Assembly: GCA_022316685.1 (NCBI GenBank)
Contig: JAKJHU010000039.1
Location: forward strand, 2,728,001 to 2,792,000
From: Progne subis subis
Taxonomy: Eukaryota > Chordata > Aves > Passeriformes > Hirundinidae
Direction: 5' to 3'
DNA: 64,000 nt
A program made the translations under genes and the position numbers. Positions 14,091 to 29,000 of this stretch are shown in pieces. Below the pieces are notes generated by a model, which was not told where the DNA came from, searched no databases, and saw nothing but the letters and a program-made list of their open reading frames with translations. Within the stretch, counting starts at the first letter, position 1; the number at the start of each line of letters is the position of its first letter.

Positions 14091-17000
14091 GTAAGGTATA
14101 GAACCTAACCAATATAGCATGTTTTAGACTACAAAATAGGGGTGAAAGGAAAGGAATTTATATACATAGGCAGGATAGGATGCTATCTTGAAGTGTGCAA
14201 CAAGGGCAGCTCTGGTGTGGAGGCGTGTAAGCTCAGCTACTGTAATTCATGGATGTGGGAGAACAGAGACATAGTGTAGTGAAACCACTAAGGGACAGTT
14301 TTCACTAACACCAAATGTTATTTTAGCCCATGATGTGAAAATACAGTTTTCAGCTTAGATCTCAGGGTGATCAGGAATTTTGAGAGGCAAGTATAAGCAG
14401 TTTACTTGGGTTTTTTTACCAATTTAATGTTCTCTTTTGTTTCTGTTAAAAACAGAAACACTTAGGCTTACCTGCCAGTTTTTCAGTTTCAGCAGTTGAA
14501 GTGTTTCTAAAATGTGCTATCTAAAAATTACATAATGCAGTTTACATGTTCAATATTTCAGAAGTATTAGAAGTCTAAGAAAGCTTCACTTACATGAAGA
14601 ACCTGTACAAGGCGTGACAAAGGCCTGTCTCATGCAGCATCCTGTTTCTAGGGATGACCTGAGGGCTGTAGAATGACCTGTCTGCCTGAAGACCTCCTAT
14701 AGGACTTAATGGGGAAGAAATTTAGTGCTGACTGATTTGGTAGTTCACTACTCCTAATCTTTTGATATCCCATGGGTCTAAACTGCACAGTATATATTCC
14801 ATATGGCAAGATGACAGAGTTCAAAATTAAGTAGCCTGTTGGGAGACAAGTGATGGGATTTTTGGAGTTGAGTGGGGGTTTTTGGAGGGATTGGTTTTGA
14901 ACGTTTTCTTAGAGTTGTGGTTTGACTAATCTTTTATTGAATGCTTCTTAAGAGGCACACTTTTCCTTAGAAGTTTTTGTTGCCAAAGGCTGATGAAATA
15001 CACGTTATGTGAACTGCTTTTACTTACAGATTTGATGCCTGAGTTGCTGTCCAGTCAGACAACAAAGGGAAGGACATTATATTCCTTGTTTTGTTCTCAT
15101 CATCTTTTTTATCCTGGTCTGTCTGTCACTGTTTTTTCCCATCTCTTCCTTAGAGGATTGTGCTGTTTGAGTGAAAGAACTAAACTAATAAAGGAGCTGA
15201 ATATCCATAGCCTACTCCATCTCTTGGACAGCAGAAAGCAAACAGTGACTTGGTTGATGCTGTCTTCAACCCATTTTGCTCGAACTCCAGTTAGAACCAG
15301 CAGATTTGATAAAGAACTGGTGGTGCATAGTAGCACGGTGTGTTTGCTCATACTTTGCCAGCCACTGTGTGATTTTATTGCAGAAGGTTTGCAATTCACA
15401 TTGCACTTGGATCATTAACAGAGTGTCAAGAAGAAGCAAATAGAGCATTTAGGAAAAGGCGCTGAGAGATGAAGCGAGAAATTGGCCGTTTGAAGGCACG
15501 TCTGCTGGCAGTCTGATTCATAATGTAAAGACCAGAGAAGTGTTTTGACACATTCTCTTTTGTTCTTTGCAGTTATGCAAGCATAATGGCACTAGCAGAA
15601 GAGCTCTTTATGTTAAGATTTCTTCAGGCTTTCAAGATGGGGTTTAGAAAGATGATAAAATCCTTACCAGAGGTCTGATGGATTTTACATCTTTAAGGTG
15701 TTGGATATTGCGTGAGGGAGAAAAAGAAAATCTGTTTGCTGAATGACAGTGGTCTGCTTCTCTTATGAGTGTCCTTCTGTTAAAAACCACCTAGAAGCCT
15801 TCTCTGCATAGGTTATCTGAAAAGCGTGTAGAAGGCCATTAAGTTAAATTATTGATTAAAGAAGATAACATTCATAATTTGAACCAATTGTTTGAATATC
15901 CCAGTCAAGGTATGTGTAGCTTGTGCAAAAATAATCTGGACAGTAATACCTGTCTACGTGCAGTGTCACAACTGATGCTTTGCTCCAGAGCTGCCTGTGG
16001 CTGCCTTTTTTTCAGGTGATGCAAGCATATTACTGCCTACAGGCTGCAGTAAATCCTCAGCTCTTAGTTTAATGGTTTCAGTGTGACTTGTTGTCTTCTA
16101 AAAGTACAGAAAACTTCTCTCAAATCTGAATGGTTGTCTTAAAGGGTGTCTGAATTTAAATATGCCTTTTTGGATGGAAGACAGGTTTTGGTTACCTAGC
16201 TGCTTTCCCCTGGCACAGGGCAGGGCACCAGCTGCTACAAATAAAAAGTTTTACAGTTCTGGGCTTGCCTCATTCATGGACAAGCTTTGGTTTGACTGCA
16301 GGCAGAAGCTGCCTCTCCTTGATGCAGATGATGCAGAATGATGGCAGAAGGCGCTTTGTGGGGAGGTCTTTTTAAAAGGCTGGTTTGGTTTCTTGTCACA
16401 TCACAGATGTGGCCTTGGAACAGTTCTTCCAGCTGCTGCAGTTGGGTTTTTCTGTGAATTCTAAGTTTTTTAGAAACAGCATGAGGGATAGACGGTATTG
16501 GAATGTCTGTTGAGTTTCTGTGGATTTCCTGGAGGACTCAGGATGACTCGTTCATACCTCAGTGTTTATGCAAGAGTCTAAATGAAAGTGCCACATGTTG
16601 CACTTCCTAAAGTTATCCAGCAGCCCTCCTGCCCCAAATTCTGCAACAGGGAAGTCTGAGGTAGAAAATCCCCTAGCAGGTCTACAAAAGAAAGTCCATC
16701 CCTTACTAAGAGACTTCTTTCTACTTACCTCTGAGAATAATCAAACAACTGAGAAACTATTTAGTGATCTGAAGCAAAAGGGTTAATTCCAAAATTAGTC
16801 ATGTCCCGCTTAGTAAATGTGAGGTATGTGTGAACTTTTGTGATCAGAAGAGCTCTGCTGTTGACCAGAACATCTTTAAGGATGTCTCAACTATTTATAA
16901 TAAGTTCCTACTGGTGCCTTTTCTCCATCTGTGCTACTATTCAGGTCTCCTCTTCTTCTTTTGTCTTGGAGGGATCATCTCTCCCATCACTGAGGAGGAG

Positions 17001-20000
17001 TCCTTTGCTGATTGCCCCCAGTTTTGAAAATGAAAGGAGCACGGTTAACTGATCATAAAGCCAGAGGAAAGTGACACTTTTTGGTGACTGGCCCTTTTGA
17101 GCTGCTGTAATTTCCTCCTGGTAGTCACCAAATTAGTTCAGGTCTCTTGACCTACAGAGGTCTGTGTAGCACCTAGGAAGTGCCTGAGGTTTTTAGATTG
17201 GTCAGAACTGGTGCTTGTTCACAAACTCACACTGTTATTACATGTTGCTGTACCCAGAAAGTCGTGGAGGGAGGCTACAAAAATGTACAAGAACCCCATC
17301 ACTCTAGGGATGTCTGTCAGCACGCTGAGCATGATGAATGTCCTCCAAATCCAAAATTGGTAGTTTCATGGGAAAGTACAGGAGACTGTCACCAGCCTGA
17401 AGTGAAGACAGGTCCTCAGACCTCATTTATTTCTCCTAAGGCTTATTCTGGGACAATGGATGTAATTTGTGACTTTACAACTGTGTGTTCCATCACTGTG
17501 TAGTAGGGGAGTACATCTGCAATCCCTGTGAAGAAGCAGTCAGACTTGTAAACTGCAGGGTCAGTTATGGGATAAACCTTTCTGTGCACACTTAGCCCAA
17601 CTCTAATACAAGGTCTTGAAAGGAGGCAGTCCTGGATCTCCTTGATACGGTAGATTTTATGTGCTTGAGCTTGTTACCTGGCTTATTTTGAAGGCTTAAT
17701 GTTTTCTAGAGTCGGGGGGCGGGGGGGAAGCTAACTCTGGGTTTTTTGGTTTTTTGTTGGTGGTGGTGGTGTTTTTGTGTTGGTTTTTTTGTTTGGTTGG
17801 TTGGTTTTTGTTTGTTTGGGGTTTTTTGTGTGTGTGTGTGAGAGAGAGATTTAATTAAGATATTATCATGGTTCAGTCTTCCTTGGAGCAGAAATCTAAT
17901 ATTTGAAATTAATAACCTGCAGCCTTTGATCATTACTAAAGGGCCTTTGTTAAAAGTTATAAAGCAGGACACAAATTTACATAGAAAAGAAAAATGTCAA
18001 AACATAGGTAGTGAAACAATTCTTAAGGGTGATGTATGTAAGTGTTCTAGCAGTTGAGACTACAGGCAATCCTCAAGTAATTTTGTGAAATTTTAGTGAC
18101 ACTGAAGTGTTCTTTTTCCTCCAGTAACACTTGCAAATCCATTTCAGCTTGGAAATTGCACCAAGAAACTTGATATACATTGAAAGTAAGATGATATCTC
18201 ATTTATTATGTAAGTAATACAGAACTTTTTAGGAATCTCTTTTTCTTCTCAGGAACTGGATAATTCAGAGGAGAAGAGCGTGCTAGTAACAGCTCCAGGA
18301 CCTACTGCAGCTTCAAAAAGTGTTGTGGAATTTGCCAGTTCTTCACCATCTCCCAAAAAAGCCCGGGAGGATAACAGCCTTGTGCCTCTTATCATTCCTG
18401 TGTCTGTGCCAGTGAGAAAAATTGACTTGCAGAGCCTTGAAAAGGAGAAGTCTGAGGACGGAAAGCTCCCAAGAGGCCAAACAAACGATCGAGCTCCTTC
18501 TGAACGGAAGCCTTCTGTGATAGTCACTCGGAGGCGATCTAATCGTAGTACTAACATGGAGACCTCGAGTCAGGTATGGTTGGACTAAAAGCCAAAGATG
18601 AGCCACAGCTGTTAGGTTAAATCACACAGTTTTTAGCCATGAACTTTTCTATTAAAGTAGTTTGATCTCAAGGCTTGAACTCGGAATGTAGGTAGTCTGG
18701 GTTGTTTTTTTTTATTGTAATATTGCCATATATTTGGGCGTTGCTGGCTTTTCATAGCTGACCTACAGCTAATGCTAGTAAAGCCAGGCAGTGCCTCACT
18801 AAATTCACTAAACAGTGAATAAAGCCAGATGGGCAATAAGGCTAGAATAATTGTCTGTGTCAAGAGTGGTTTCTTTATACATACATAAATACCAATAAAC
18901 TCTAAGTAGTGCACATACCTCTTAATGTGAATAAAATCCAAAGTGGAAGATTTATTCTCATGCAATTGAAACCTTTTCCTGTGTTCTGAAGGTCAGTACT
19001 TGATTGTTCCCCTGCAGTGTGGTAGTGACAAGTGGGTGGGTTGATTTTTTAATTTTCTCTCTCTTCTATGCAGACGTACAGCAGAATGTTGAGATACCAG
19101 AGAAATGGCAGGCATCTGGGGAGGCTTCTCTGCTATTAAATGCTTGACCATATAATAAAATATTGTTACATTGTCTTCTGTTCTCTTACCATTGTTTGGT
19201 GTCACTGTTTCAGAGTTCTGGTGTACCTGTACCAGGGTTCTGCTGTGCTTTTTTGTTCTCTTTTAAAGCTGTCATGTAGGTTGGACCAGATGTACATGCA
19301 GTTCTTGTAAAACATAACTTATAATCACATGAGCTAGAGCTGCTACCTAATAGTTCCTGTGTCCAGTCCATTCCATTTCCTGTGTTCTTCTTCTCACTTT
19401 TCCCTTCTGCTAATTGTTGAGACATCCTCCAACTGTCCTGTCCAGATTTTGAGCTGCCATGGAAAGATGATGTCATCTCACTGAAGTTTGTCCAAAAACT
19501 TAAGTTTTTAAATTAAATGAACGATGTATTTTTTTTTTTTTTCCTAATAGCATGAAGATGCTGTTCCAAAAGATGAAGCAGAGGGCTTTGCCCGCAAACC
19601 AAAGCAGCGGCCAAGACCTGAGCCACTCTTCATACCACCAAAAGCTGGCACCTTTATTGCACCACCTGTTTATTCCAACATTACTCCGTATCAGAGCCAC
19701 TTACGGTCACCCGTCCGTCTGGCAGACCATCCTTCAGACAGGAACTTTGAGCTACCTCCTTACACTCCTCCACCAATCCTCAGTCCAGTGAGAGAAGGAT
19801 CTGGGCTGTATTTTAACGCTATCCTCTCTTCAAGCGGTCATTCGGTTCCGCCTCCAATGACTCCCAAAAGTGGTCACAGAACTCTGCTTAGATCAAGTAA
19901 GTTCCATTCTAACCCTCCTTTCCTGCCTAATTTATGATTAGGAACTATGGAGCATTAGGAGGAGCATCATGCCCTTCGGAGGCGTGGTTGTGTGAAACTG

Positions 20001-23000
20001 GAGCTTCTTTCTGATTGTTTGGCTGAGCCGGAATAGAGGAAATGCTCCATCTGGGCCGGGAGGTGAAGATGCGTTCACAAGCAGCCTGCAACACCCCCTG
20101 CTGACGTTCTTGGGAATGAAGAGTCAGTTCCTCTCGCAGATTGTCAGTATTTTGAACTGAGGGGAGGAAGGCAAGTTCCTGGTCATCTAAAGCTCCTTTA
20201 TTCAGCCTAGGGGTACCGTTTTTGAGAGATGGACAGCTCTGATTAGGTTTTCAAGCTGTGTGAAAAGTAAGTCTCAGATGTGAAGCTGAGCAGTTCTTTC
20301 CTCTCGTTGCAGATAGTTCAGAAGTTACCCCTCCAATTCTTACGGTAGTGGGGGAAGCCACCCCGGTCAGCATTGAACCGTAAGTAGCCAGTAGATTCAG
20401 AGTCTCTTAGCAAAAGTGCTCCCTTGCTTCCTCCTAAACCTTCAAGCTGCTCCCTGTGCAACTGATATATGTCTTAGAAGCATAAAAACTGTTCTTATTG
20501 GTGGTTCAAAATATAAGTGGTTCTTATTAAAAATTACACCATATGATAAGTAGTGTTTGTTTGGGCAAATGTAATTCTGGTGACTGCTTTCTCTTACTGC
20601 TCATGTGTCTCTGGGCTGAATTACTGTTAGTTACCTCAGGGTGAATCTGTCCTGTGTTGTTGTATACGAGCACTGTGCTTGTTTTAGCGTGGGAAGATGA
20701 CACTGTAGAGGAAGGACGGAATGTAGCATGGAAGACTGGAGTTAGCTCTCTCATGGACTGGTCTGATGGCAGGTGTGTTGTAGCTGCAGCACAGCTGTGA
20801 ACACGTCACTCCCCGGGGCAAGCTCAGCCTGAAAACACTATGGCCAGTGGCATATGGGGTGTGTGCCCTGAGCTAATCAGCCTTGTTAGTCTTTAGCTGG
20901 CTGTGTGCTGGGAAAGCTGAGACATATGTGGACACAGCAGCAGTAGGGAACACAGTCTGGAGATACTGAAGCTGGAATTGTGAGCTTAAGCTTGGTGCCA
21001 GTCCTGCTAAACCTGAGTGGAATTGCAAATGTCTCTGCACAGCCTTTGCCAATGCTGTGGGAGTGTTACCAGTACTGCAGAACTACAGCAAGGTAGTTCC
21101 AGTTCATTACTTTACCTAATTAATGAACTCCTGCAAAATCCAATCACGGAGATGCATGGCATGGAAGCACCCACATGGCATAAAAACACCCACATGGCTC
21201 TGCATCTGACTGTGCAGTCAGGAATCTCTGCTCTAACGCTGCAGCATATCCTGTAACATTTGAGATATTTGACTCAAACTTTGCCCGGTTGCCAATACAA
21301 CACTTCTTTTGCTTTTATCCAAAATGGTTTATATTTTAAAAACAGATTGGAGCATTTGCTGACAATTTTTTTTTTTCTCGCCCTTTTTCCATTCTCCCTT
21401 CTTGTTTGAAGCTCAGTTTTCTGCACTTGTGGCAGCAGCCTATTCTGAGCAGATGTTAAAATTGTGAGTGAATGTAGATGTTTCTTGTCACCTTTGCAAA
21501 CCTCATCTAGACCAAGCCCATTCATTGAAATAAGCACATTAATTGTTGTATAAATTTATTATGGAAGTTGCCTAATTCATCTTTTTCCTATTGGTTCATT
21601 TCACATTAATCCAGGGCAACTTCTTGAACAGATATTTTTTGTGTCCCTCTCAGGTCTTGATCTTTGACCCCTCTGTGGTGCAGTTGTCTTTCTTGTGTCT
21701 GTTGGCTTAAATTGCTGAAGTTAATGACATGAAGTTAGTTGTTATTTTAGTTGTGTGTGAAAATTGCCAAATTTGCTGGAAATTTCAAACCATGGTAACT
21801 TCGTAGTGCAAGTTCATTTCCTTTTGCCAAAAGATAGTTACATGCAGAGTTGTCTTACTGTCATCTTAAGTCTTACTGAACAGATGCTTATGAAGGTCGA
21901 TAGCTTTTAATTTTTAATGACAATAAATTAATAACCTGGTGTCATTCTGTGTTTGGCAGCGCTATTGGGGTCCGTTATGTAGACATATCTTCCTTAAAGA
22001 AGATATGGCAGGAAGCACTTTTATTAAGAAGAAAAAAAAGTTGAATTGTCTTTGTGGTCTTGTCGGAAGTTGACTCTAACTTGTGATTACCCAGTATAGT
22101 GTTGTTAATTCCTTGTGCTTGGCCAGACCTTCTGTTAATGCTTCTCAAAAGATTATTTAATTGCAGTGATTTGAATTAGGAGATGTGATAATGAAGGTTA
22201 ATTCTTTGTGAAATGGTACTATAGGCAGCTGTAGTCACAGATCCTTGTGTCCTACTGGTTTTGTAGTGCAGTTGCATCAAAGTCTTGGGGTCACTGCTGA
22301 AGTAAGCAGCCTTAAATATACCTGTGGTGCATCAGCTGTTACCTGCCTTCCCAATTCACATCCTCAGCTCTGGTGAGCTCTCTGATGTTGTCACGCTCAG
22401 CTCCCATGGCATCCCAGGAGCACCGTTGCTGCTTACAGGAAAGAGCTCTTGATGTATTGAAATCTAGACATCGTCAGTAAAGGAACAGAAGAATAATACA
22501 ACCTGAAGAGATCTCTGGAGATCATTTGGTCCAAGCCCCTGCTCAGAGCAGGCCCAATTTAGGTTACCCATGTCAATTCTAGCGGTAGAACCCTGGTTTT
22601 ATTTGGGTGTTGCAGGTACGAGGTGTAAATTCAGTTTTTTCTAGCCCAGAGATGTCATATTCCAAGTTCTGTTTCAAAATGAAAAGTAACTTTCAAGGAG
22701 GTCCACATTCTTTCCCTCCGTATTTTCCAGTTGTCTCTTTCCTTCTCAGAAGTGAGGTCAGCAGAGTCTGTGTCCTGAGACGGGAAATCTCCCAAATTTC
22801 CCAGTGCAGTTTTTTACTGCAAAAACGCCTTTCTGTCTGTTTCCAGGTGACAGCAAAGTGTCAGTTTGAAGCAGTCATCCCTCCTAGGGCAGATTATAAT
22901 CCATAACCCTTTCCTCCTGTGTGAAGCTGCATGCCATAACAGTAAGCAAGACTAATCACAATGAGTAGAAGACTCCACATGAACACTGCAGTCCATGTCA

Positions 23001-26000
23001 GTGTGCACTGAAAGGAGGGCTGGTGTACCAGGGTGGTTGTTTGGCTTTGCTTTTTTAGCAAGGTCTTCTCAGTTTTGCATGAAATCTCTTGCTTTTCATT
23101 TTTAGTCTGGATTGTATTTTTTCTGTCCAAGATGAATAGGACAAGTGAAGGAAAAATGGAAAATTGTATCATGTTATAAACAGACTTTTGTACCTGTAAA
23201 ATGCTCAAAATCAAACTTTAATGTTTTCTTAGGGTTCTTTGTTCTTCATGCATGTTCCACTTTAGTGGATTGAATTTGAATTTCATTGCATTTGAAATTA
23301 AATTACTTTTGAGAACCAGATCCTGAAGCAGTTTTAATGAGGGGCGTCAGAGATGAGACATTTTCAACTGCTTTAGTTCTTCCCTGCCCGTGGCTGTGAT
23401 TTGAAATGTGTAATGTCCCTGTTGCTTTCCTTTCAACAGGTATTAGAAATAGTGTTTTTTGGAAAAAAGACAGATAGTATATGGCAGCCTGCCTAAAACT
23501 TCCCTGCTTAAATCTGTCATGCTTGATGTCATCTTGCCATCACTTACTGAGAGGAAGTTAGCATCAGTCTGTGTATTCTGAAGAAAGGAACCCAAGAAGG
23601 AATCCCACCCCACTTGTGGGATTGAATGGGTGCTGAAGTTGGAACAAGGGTATAGGGTGGCTAACTTCTGCATTGCTTTGCTTACACATGAACTGTTCCC
23701 CTTAAGGAGATCAGGATCTGCTGTAGATGCAGAAGAAGTAGTTTGCAAAATCTCTTTTCTATGTGTGTTAGAAGTGAATAATTTTTTTGAACATGGGCTT
23801 TTCCAACATGACTTCTTATGAAGCAGGTGCTTCATGACAATACCAAAATGAGGAATTGGGTATAAAAGGGAATTTAGGTATTTTCTTCTTCTCTTTCCAT
23901 ACCCATTTCCTCCCCTTTGATACCATGGTCTCTTAGGATTTCAAAACAGCATATTGAAACACTTGCTGATATCTCTCTGGATTTTTGTACAGATTATGTG
24001 TTGTTTCAAGGCTTCTTCACACCTTTTCCAAACTGCTTTTTATAATAGACATGTGTATATCATTTCAGTGGATGAGAAAAGTCTGGAGGTTGGCATTTCT
24101 CAGAAGTTTTTGTTATTATTCCTTATTGCACTAGATCATGCTCTTTCTCTGGTGATTGTGCTAGGTGTGGGGCAAGCCAAGACTTGAGGATTATAGCAAA
24201 CCTTGCCCTGGGCAGGGAGTTTTACTTTCTTCTAATGAAGCAGCTCCAGAATTTTATAATCTTCTGGGCACTGCCTGATTTGCTCTCTCCAAAAAAGAGC
24301 TTCTTTCTCTACACTTCACCATGTCAAGAGCTGCCAGTGTGGTGCTAGTTGATTGACACCTGAATGAGGAACACTTTTGCATTAAGTACACAGAGCAGTC
24401 TTTCAATGGGGGTTCTTACCCACCTCTGCACAAAATCATGTTTGTTAGTACAGAGTAGAATCTCTGTGCATGGTCACTTGACTTAAAGCAAATGTAGTGC
24501 TCTGTGGGTTGCATTTTTCAATCTGTCTGCTAATTCAGGTGTAAAAGTATGGGATTACTGCTAAAAGGATAGGATTTGGGTTTGGTATAGGTACAGGTTT
24601 CATAGTTTTACATTTTTAGTTTCAGTTGTTAAAAAGCATACCTAGAAAACACCAGCTTGTGTCAAGGTCGTAAAGGACCAAATTTTGATCCTGCTTTGAA
24701 TGGGAAGTTGGACCAAATGGCAATGTTTAAGTGGAAAAGGACTTTTGAGACTCTGGTTCAGTTGTTGGCTGACAAAATGTTAATACTAAAACAGGTTCAC
24801 CTATCTTATTCCTGAGGAGCAAGCTTGCCATAAGAGAACCCTGTATGAGAGCCTCTCAAAAAGTGATGATTATTGGAAGCTAATAACTGTTCTTTGAGTA
24901 GCTATTAGGGGATGCTAATTTAAATACAGTTTCAACCTATGCTAATAAAAAAATGAGAACTGGTAACAGATGCAAAACCTTTCAACTTCTGAGTTATTTA
25001 TGTAACCTACGAGACTGTTGGTGTTATATGCAAGAGCCTGCATTTGTATATGCATTTGTTTCTTTGTTTGGTTCTTCATTAGTGTTTCTAGCAGAGATGG
25101 AGACTTCCTGGATGTTCTAAAGATGGCCTGAACATAATGTTTCTGCTTCTCTGCAGGCGAATAAATGTAGGAACTCGCTTTCAAGCAGAAATTCCATCAC
25201 TTCAAGACAGATCTCTGGCAGAAGCTGATGAACATAAAGCAGAGCTGGTGTGGCAGCCATGGGGTGACTTGGAAACCAACAAGGTCACCCAAGAGAATGG
25301 TAAGAAGGTGAAAGGCTGTTAAAGAGGACAGAGTTGTCATGGTAGTTGTAGGGGTAACCACATATCTACTGTAAGCATAATTAAAAATCTTTCAGAGCTG
25401 CCATTCAAGTGGCATGTTTGAGTGGTCTTGAGAACAGTTTTAGGAGCAAAGCCTGTTTATCAGATTGCATCTATGGGGCAAGGCGAGGTTAGTAGGATTG
25501 GTTCTTTTAATTGTGAAAGAACTGGGACCATGGCTTCTGTCAGGCCAAGAGCAACCTTTTGCTCAGTGGAGTTTCCTTGGTTTTGTTAACATTTGAAAAC
25601 CACACACACTCAACTCCTGTATTTTTGAGGGATGTTCTAGACGTTATAGTATTTTCAAAAAATCAAGTTGTAGGCAGAAGTCATGATGAGGAAGCAGGAG
25701 TTGTGGTGGCTAGTAGCACTTGGGGAGCTGTCTGCTTTTGTTGCATGTGGGTTGTGGCCTGTGTAAATCATGAAGGGAAGAGGAAGTGGGCGAGCTTGGA
25801 AGAAATACTTTGAACGAGAAAGGAAAAAAATGTTTTGTGAAATGGAAATTCACAATATAAAGGTGAATTCCAGAAGTGTCTGAGGTGAAGGGAGGTGGGA
25901 AGACATTAGCGGAGGGAGGAGATGTGCAAGCAACTGCATGTGTAAATAGTACTGCATGACCTTGTAGTCTAATGAGTTCTGGGGTCCAAATTTGACCCAG

Positions 26001-29000
26001 ATAAATTTGCAAGGACATTCAGCTTCTCTGAGTTGTACTTTCTGTTTTGACTGCTCCTCCTTCAAAAGAGGTAATTAATCATGCAAATCCTGTAGGAAAC
26101 TTAATTTTAATCTTCTTTTCTGAATTTTTTTGATACTCTGGTGGAAATAGTGGAAAACCTGCTAGCTGCGGCCTGTTCAAGCATTTTTCCTGGAGGTGGA
26201 ACCAACCAGGAGCTGGCATTGCATTTCTTACATGAAGAAAAGGGAAGCATTCTGGTGAGTCTGCCCAGCTGTTCACCTCAATGTGGTCTAAGATGTTAAA
26301 GAAGATCACGTAACCTCTCATTCCTGAGAGGAGAGCCTTGCAAATTCCTTTCAATCCATCTGGTTCCCACTGTTTGGTGTCCCTTGTATGTCCCTAAAGT
26401 GGGTTCTGACTGATGTACAGTGCCATGTGCACTTACTAACTTTTGTATTTGCAACTTGGACACGTTTGGCTATTTAGCAAACACACCGACAGTCTTATCA
26501 GGGCAAGTGAGCCCAGACTGCTAAATGAATCTTAGATGTTGTCTTCATGGAAAGGTTACTATGTAGAAAGGAAAAATAAGAGGCTAGGGCTGAAAGCTGG
26601 CTCTGAGAGCAGTGTCTTGCATCTCTTTGTTTTGGTAGATCCATTTGACTTCTCTGTCTGTGTCTGTAGAACAGCTGTGCAGCTAATTTTATATCAGTAT
26701 TGTAAGACATGATACACTTTCATTACTACCCTTTGACACCCCTGGGAGGTAATACCAAAGAGCAGAGCAGAGCAAACAGCAAAGCTTTGTCATCCTTTTA
26801 TAATTCTATGACTGATTTAACCTGGCATAAATCAGCCCTGTGGTCAGGAGTATCCCACACTTTTGCCTGTCTGCTTGTTTCCCATCCTCTGGCACTGACA
26901 CTTTGGAGACTGCATGGGCTTGCATTGGAGAAGAGATCAAACAGAAAGCAGTTTTTGTGTGTATGTGTTGGGTGTCTGCCAGTCCATCATTGTGAATGCT
27001 ATTGCTGGCATTAGGGAGGAGCAGGACTGCCTCTGGCAGCAGGAGCTCATTGTTCAGGTGGCTTAAACTGCCAGTGGAAGCACGAGCCCATTGTCTCCTT
27101 CCTACAAAATTTGAAAGCTTTTCTGGTTTAAATGGAAACTAAAAAGCTGGTTGGGAGATGGTGTTTTTGTGTGTGTAATCTTTCAGTCACATGACTGCTG
27201 TTTTATTTTGAAATATTGCTTACTCCAGTGAGATCAGATTACAATTACCTGGATGTGTAAGACAGGTATCATTTAGGGCAGCATTTTTGGATGTGTGTGT
27301 AATAGGCCTTTGGTTAATGAGAGGAAACTGATGCAATATCTCTATCTATGGAATTAACTCTCTCCCAGTAGCCTGGTGGTTGTGTCAATTCACAGATGTG
27401 AACAGGTGCCAAGAATGTACCACTTGCCTGTGGTACCCAAGATTAGGTGGGTAGTCAAAAATGTGATTTTTAAAGTTGTCCCACGTGGTAAACTGTGTTC
27501 TGGTTCTTTTCTGTTAGCTTGCCACAGAAAAGAGGGGATTAACCATTGCCTGGTCTTTGTTTTTAATACCCCAAATGCTAAATTAATTATTTTACTTGTG
27601 TTTATCCAAGGGAGCTCTGACCAAACTGCTGTTGAAGATGCCGGTGAGACCACCTACCCACCCTTTGGCAGATTATCACTACACAGGTTTGTTAACCAGA
27701 ACAACTCCGTGCTGCCTGCTTATCATACAGGATTTTTTCTGTCCTTTTCTGATTTTTTGGGGTACTCTGTTATATTATAAGAAGATTAAAAGAGCAGTTC
27801 TCTCTTGTAACTCAAATGATGGCTTGCCAGAAATTTTATTTGTGCTAATTGACACTTTAAATGTAAGAAACAATGCATCCTTCTGAACATGAACATGTAC
27901 ATGTACATTGGGATAGGTATGAGTTCTGATTTTCTTTATGGGGAAAAGGGAAGGTAATCCCTTGCACTAAGCCACAGAGAATGTGGAAAAATAGCCAGTA
28001 TGTACAAGAAAGGCTATGGTAACCTTAGAATCATAGCGTCTCTGGCATGAGTTTCCAGGGTGGAGTTAAGCAGGGGTTTTATGGGGAGTACTTTTCAAGC
28101 TTGCTGAAGAAGCCACAGCCAACTATGGATACCTGTTAGTGTTTCTGCAAATGTAAATAACCGCAAACTGCCTTTGTAGTCTCGCACCTAATTAGAAAAT
28201 AGTCAGCTGTGTGACACTGACTTCAGTGATCTGGAGTGACCCGGGTCACCTGAAAGACCTGATGCAGAGTGGCAGAGAGATGTCTAATAGCTGGTGCCAC
28301 AAAGCATAGAAATGACATTTCTTCATTATTATACATTCCTGCTGTAGCTGTTGGCAAATATTACTTGAATAATATCTACAGGGAAGGAGGGGATTCACAA
28401 ATGTGTTTATTATTAGAGGCAAGGAATATTTGAGGAATACTGGAGGTGTAGTAAATCTTCAAGTACAGATTGCTGCTGAAAGAGAAGATGCTGTTCTCCT
28501 GCCCCACCATTTCCCTTCTATAAAATCTTATGACTGGGCCACCACAAAGTGTGTCACTTCACCTTTCTTGGGCAACATCTTAGTTCATCTAGTGGAGTGG
28601 TTTTTGCAAGCTAAGCTGAGTTAACCTGTGGTGATGAGCACTAGATCTAACACAAAGGAGGTGTTGAGAGGAGAGCTGAGGTGGAGCAGGAAGGGAGGAG
28701 TTAACAGCAGTCTCAGTTTTGCTGTAGTAGCTTCGAGGAGAGGCTGCACCCTCACATATGTGTATTCGTCTTATTTAAGGCAAACATGAAGAAGAGGCAT
28801 GTAGAAGAGTAAACATTTGAAATTCTATGGGCTTCCATTACAACTTATTTTTACCTACAGGGTCAGACAAGTGGAAGGTTGCCGAAAAAAAGCTATTCAA
28901 CAAAGGCATTGCAATCTACAAGAAAGACTTTTTCTTGGTCCAAAAGCTTGTAAGTTACCTTTGTTTGTTTGTGTGTTTTTATGGTACATTTTCACATGTT

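Noticed and set aside
14993..15418. 141-codon plus-strand frame inside a MIDEAS intron
   Set aside because: No recognisable similarity, and overlapping minus-strand frames are equally open. Treated as chance.
24660..24725. Possible very old CR1 remnant (gttggaccaaatgg)
   Set aside because: The match is too short and diverged to support an element.
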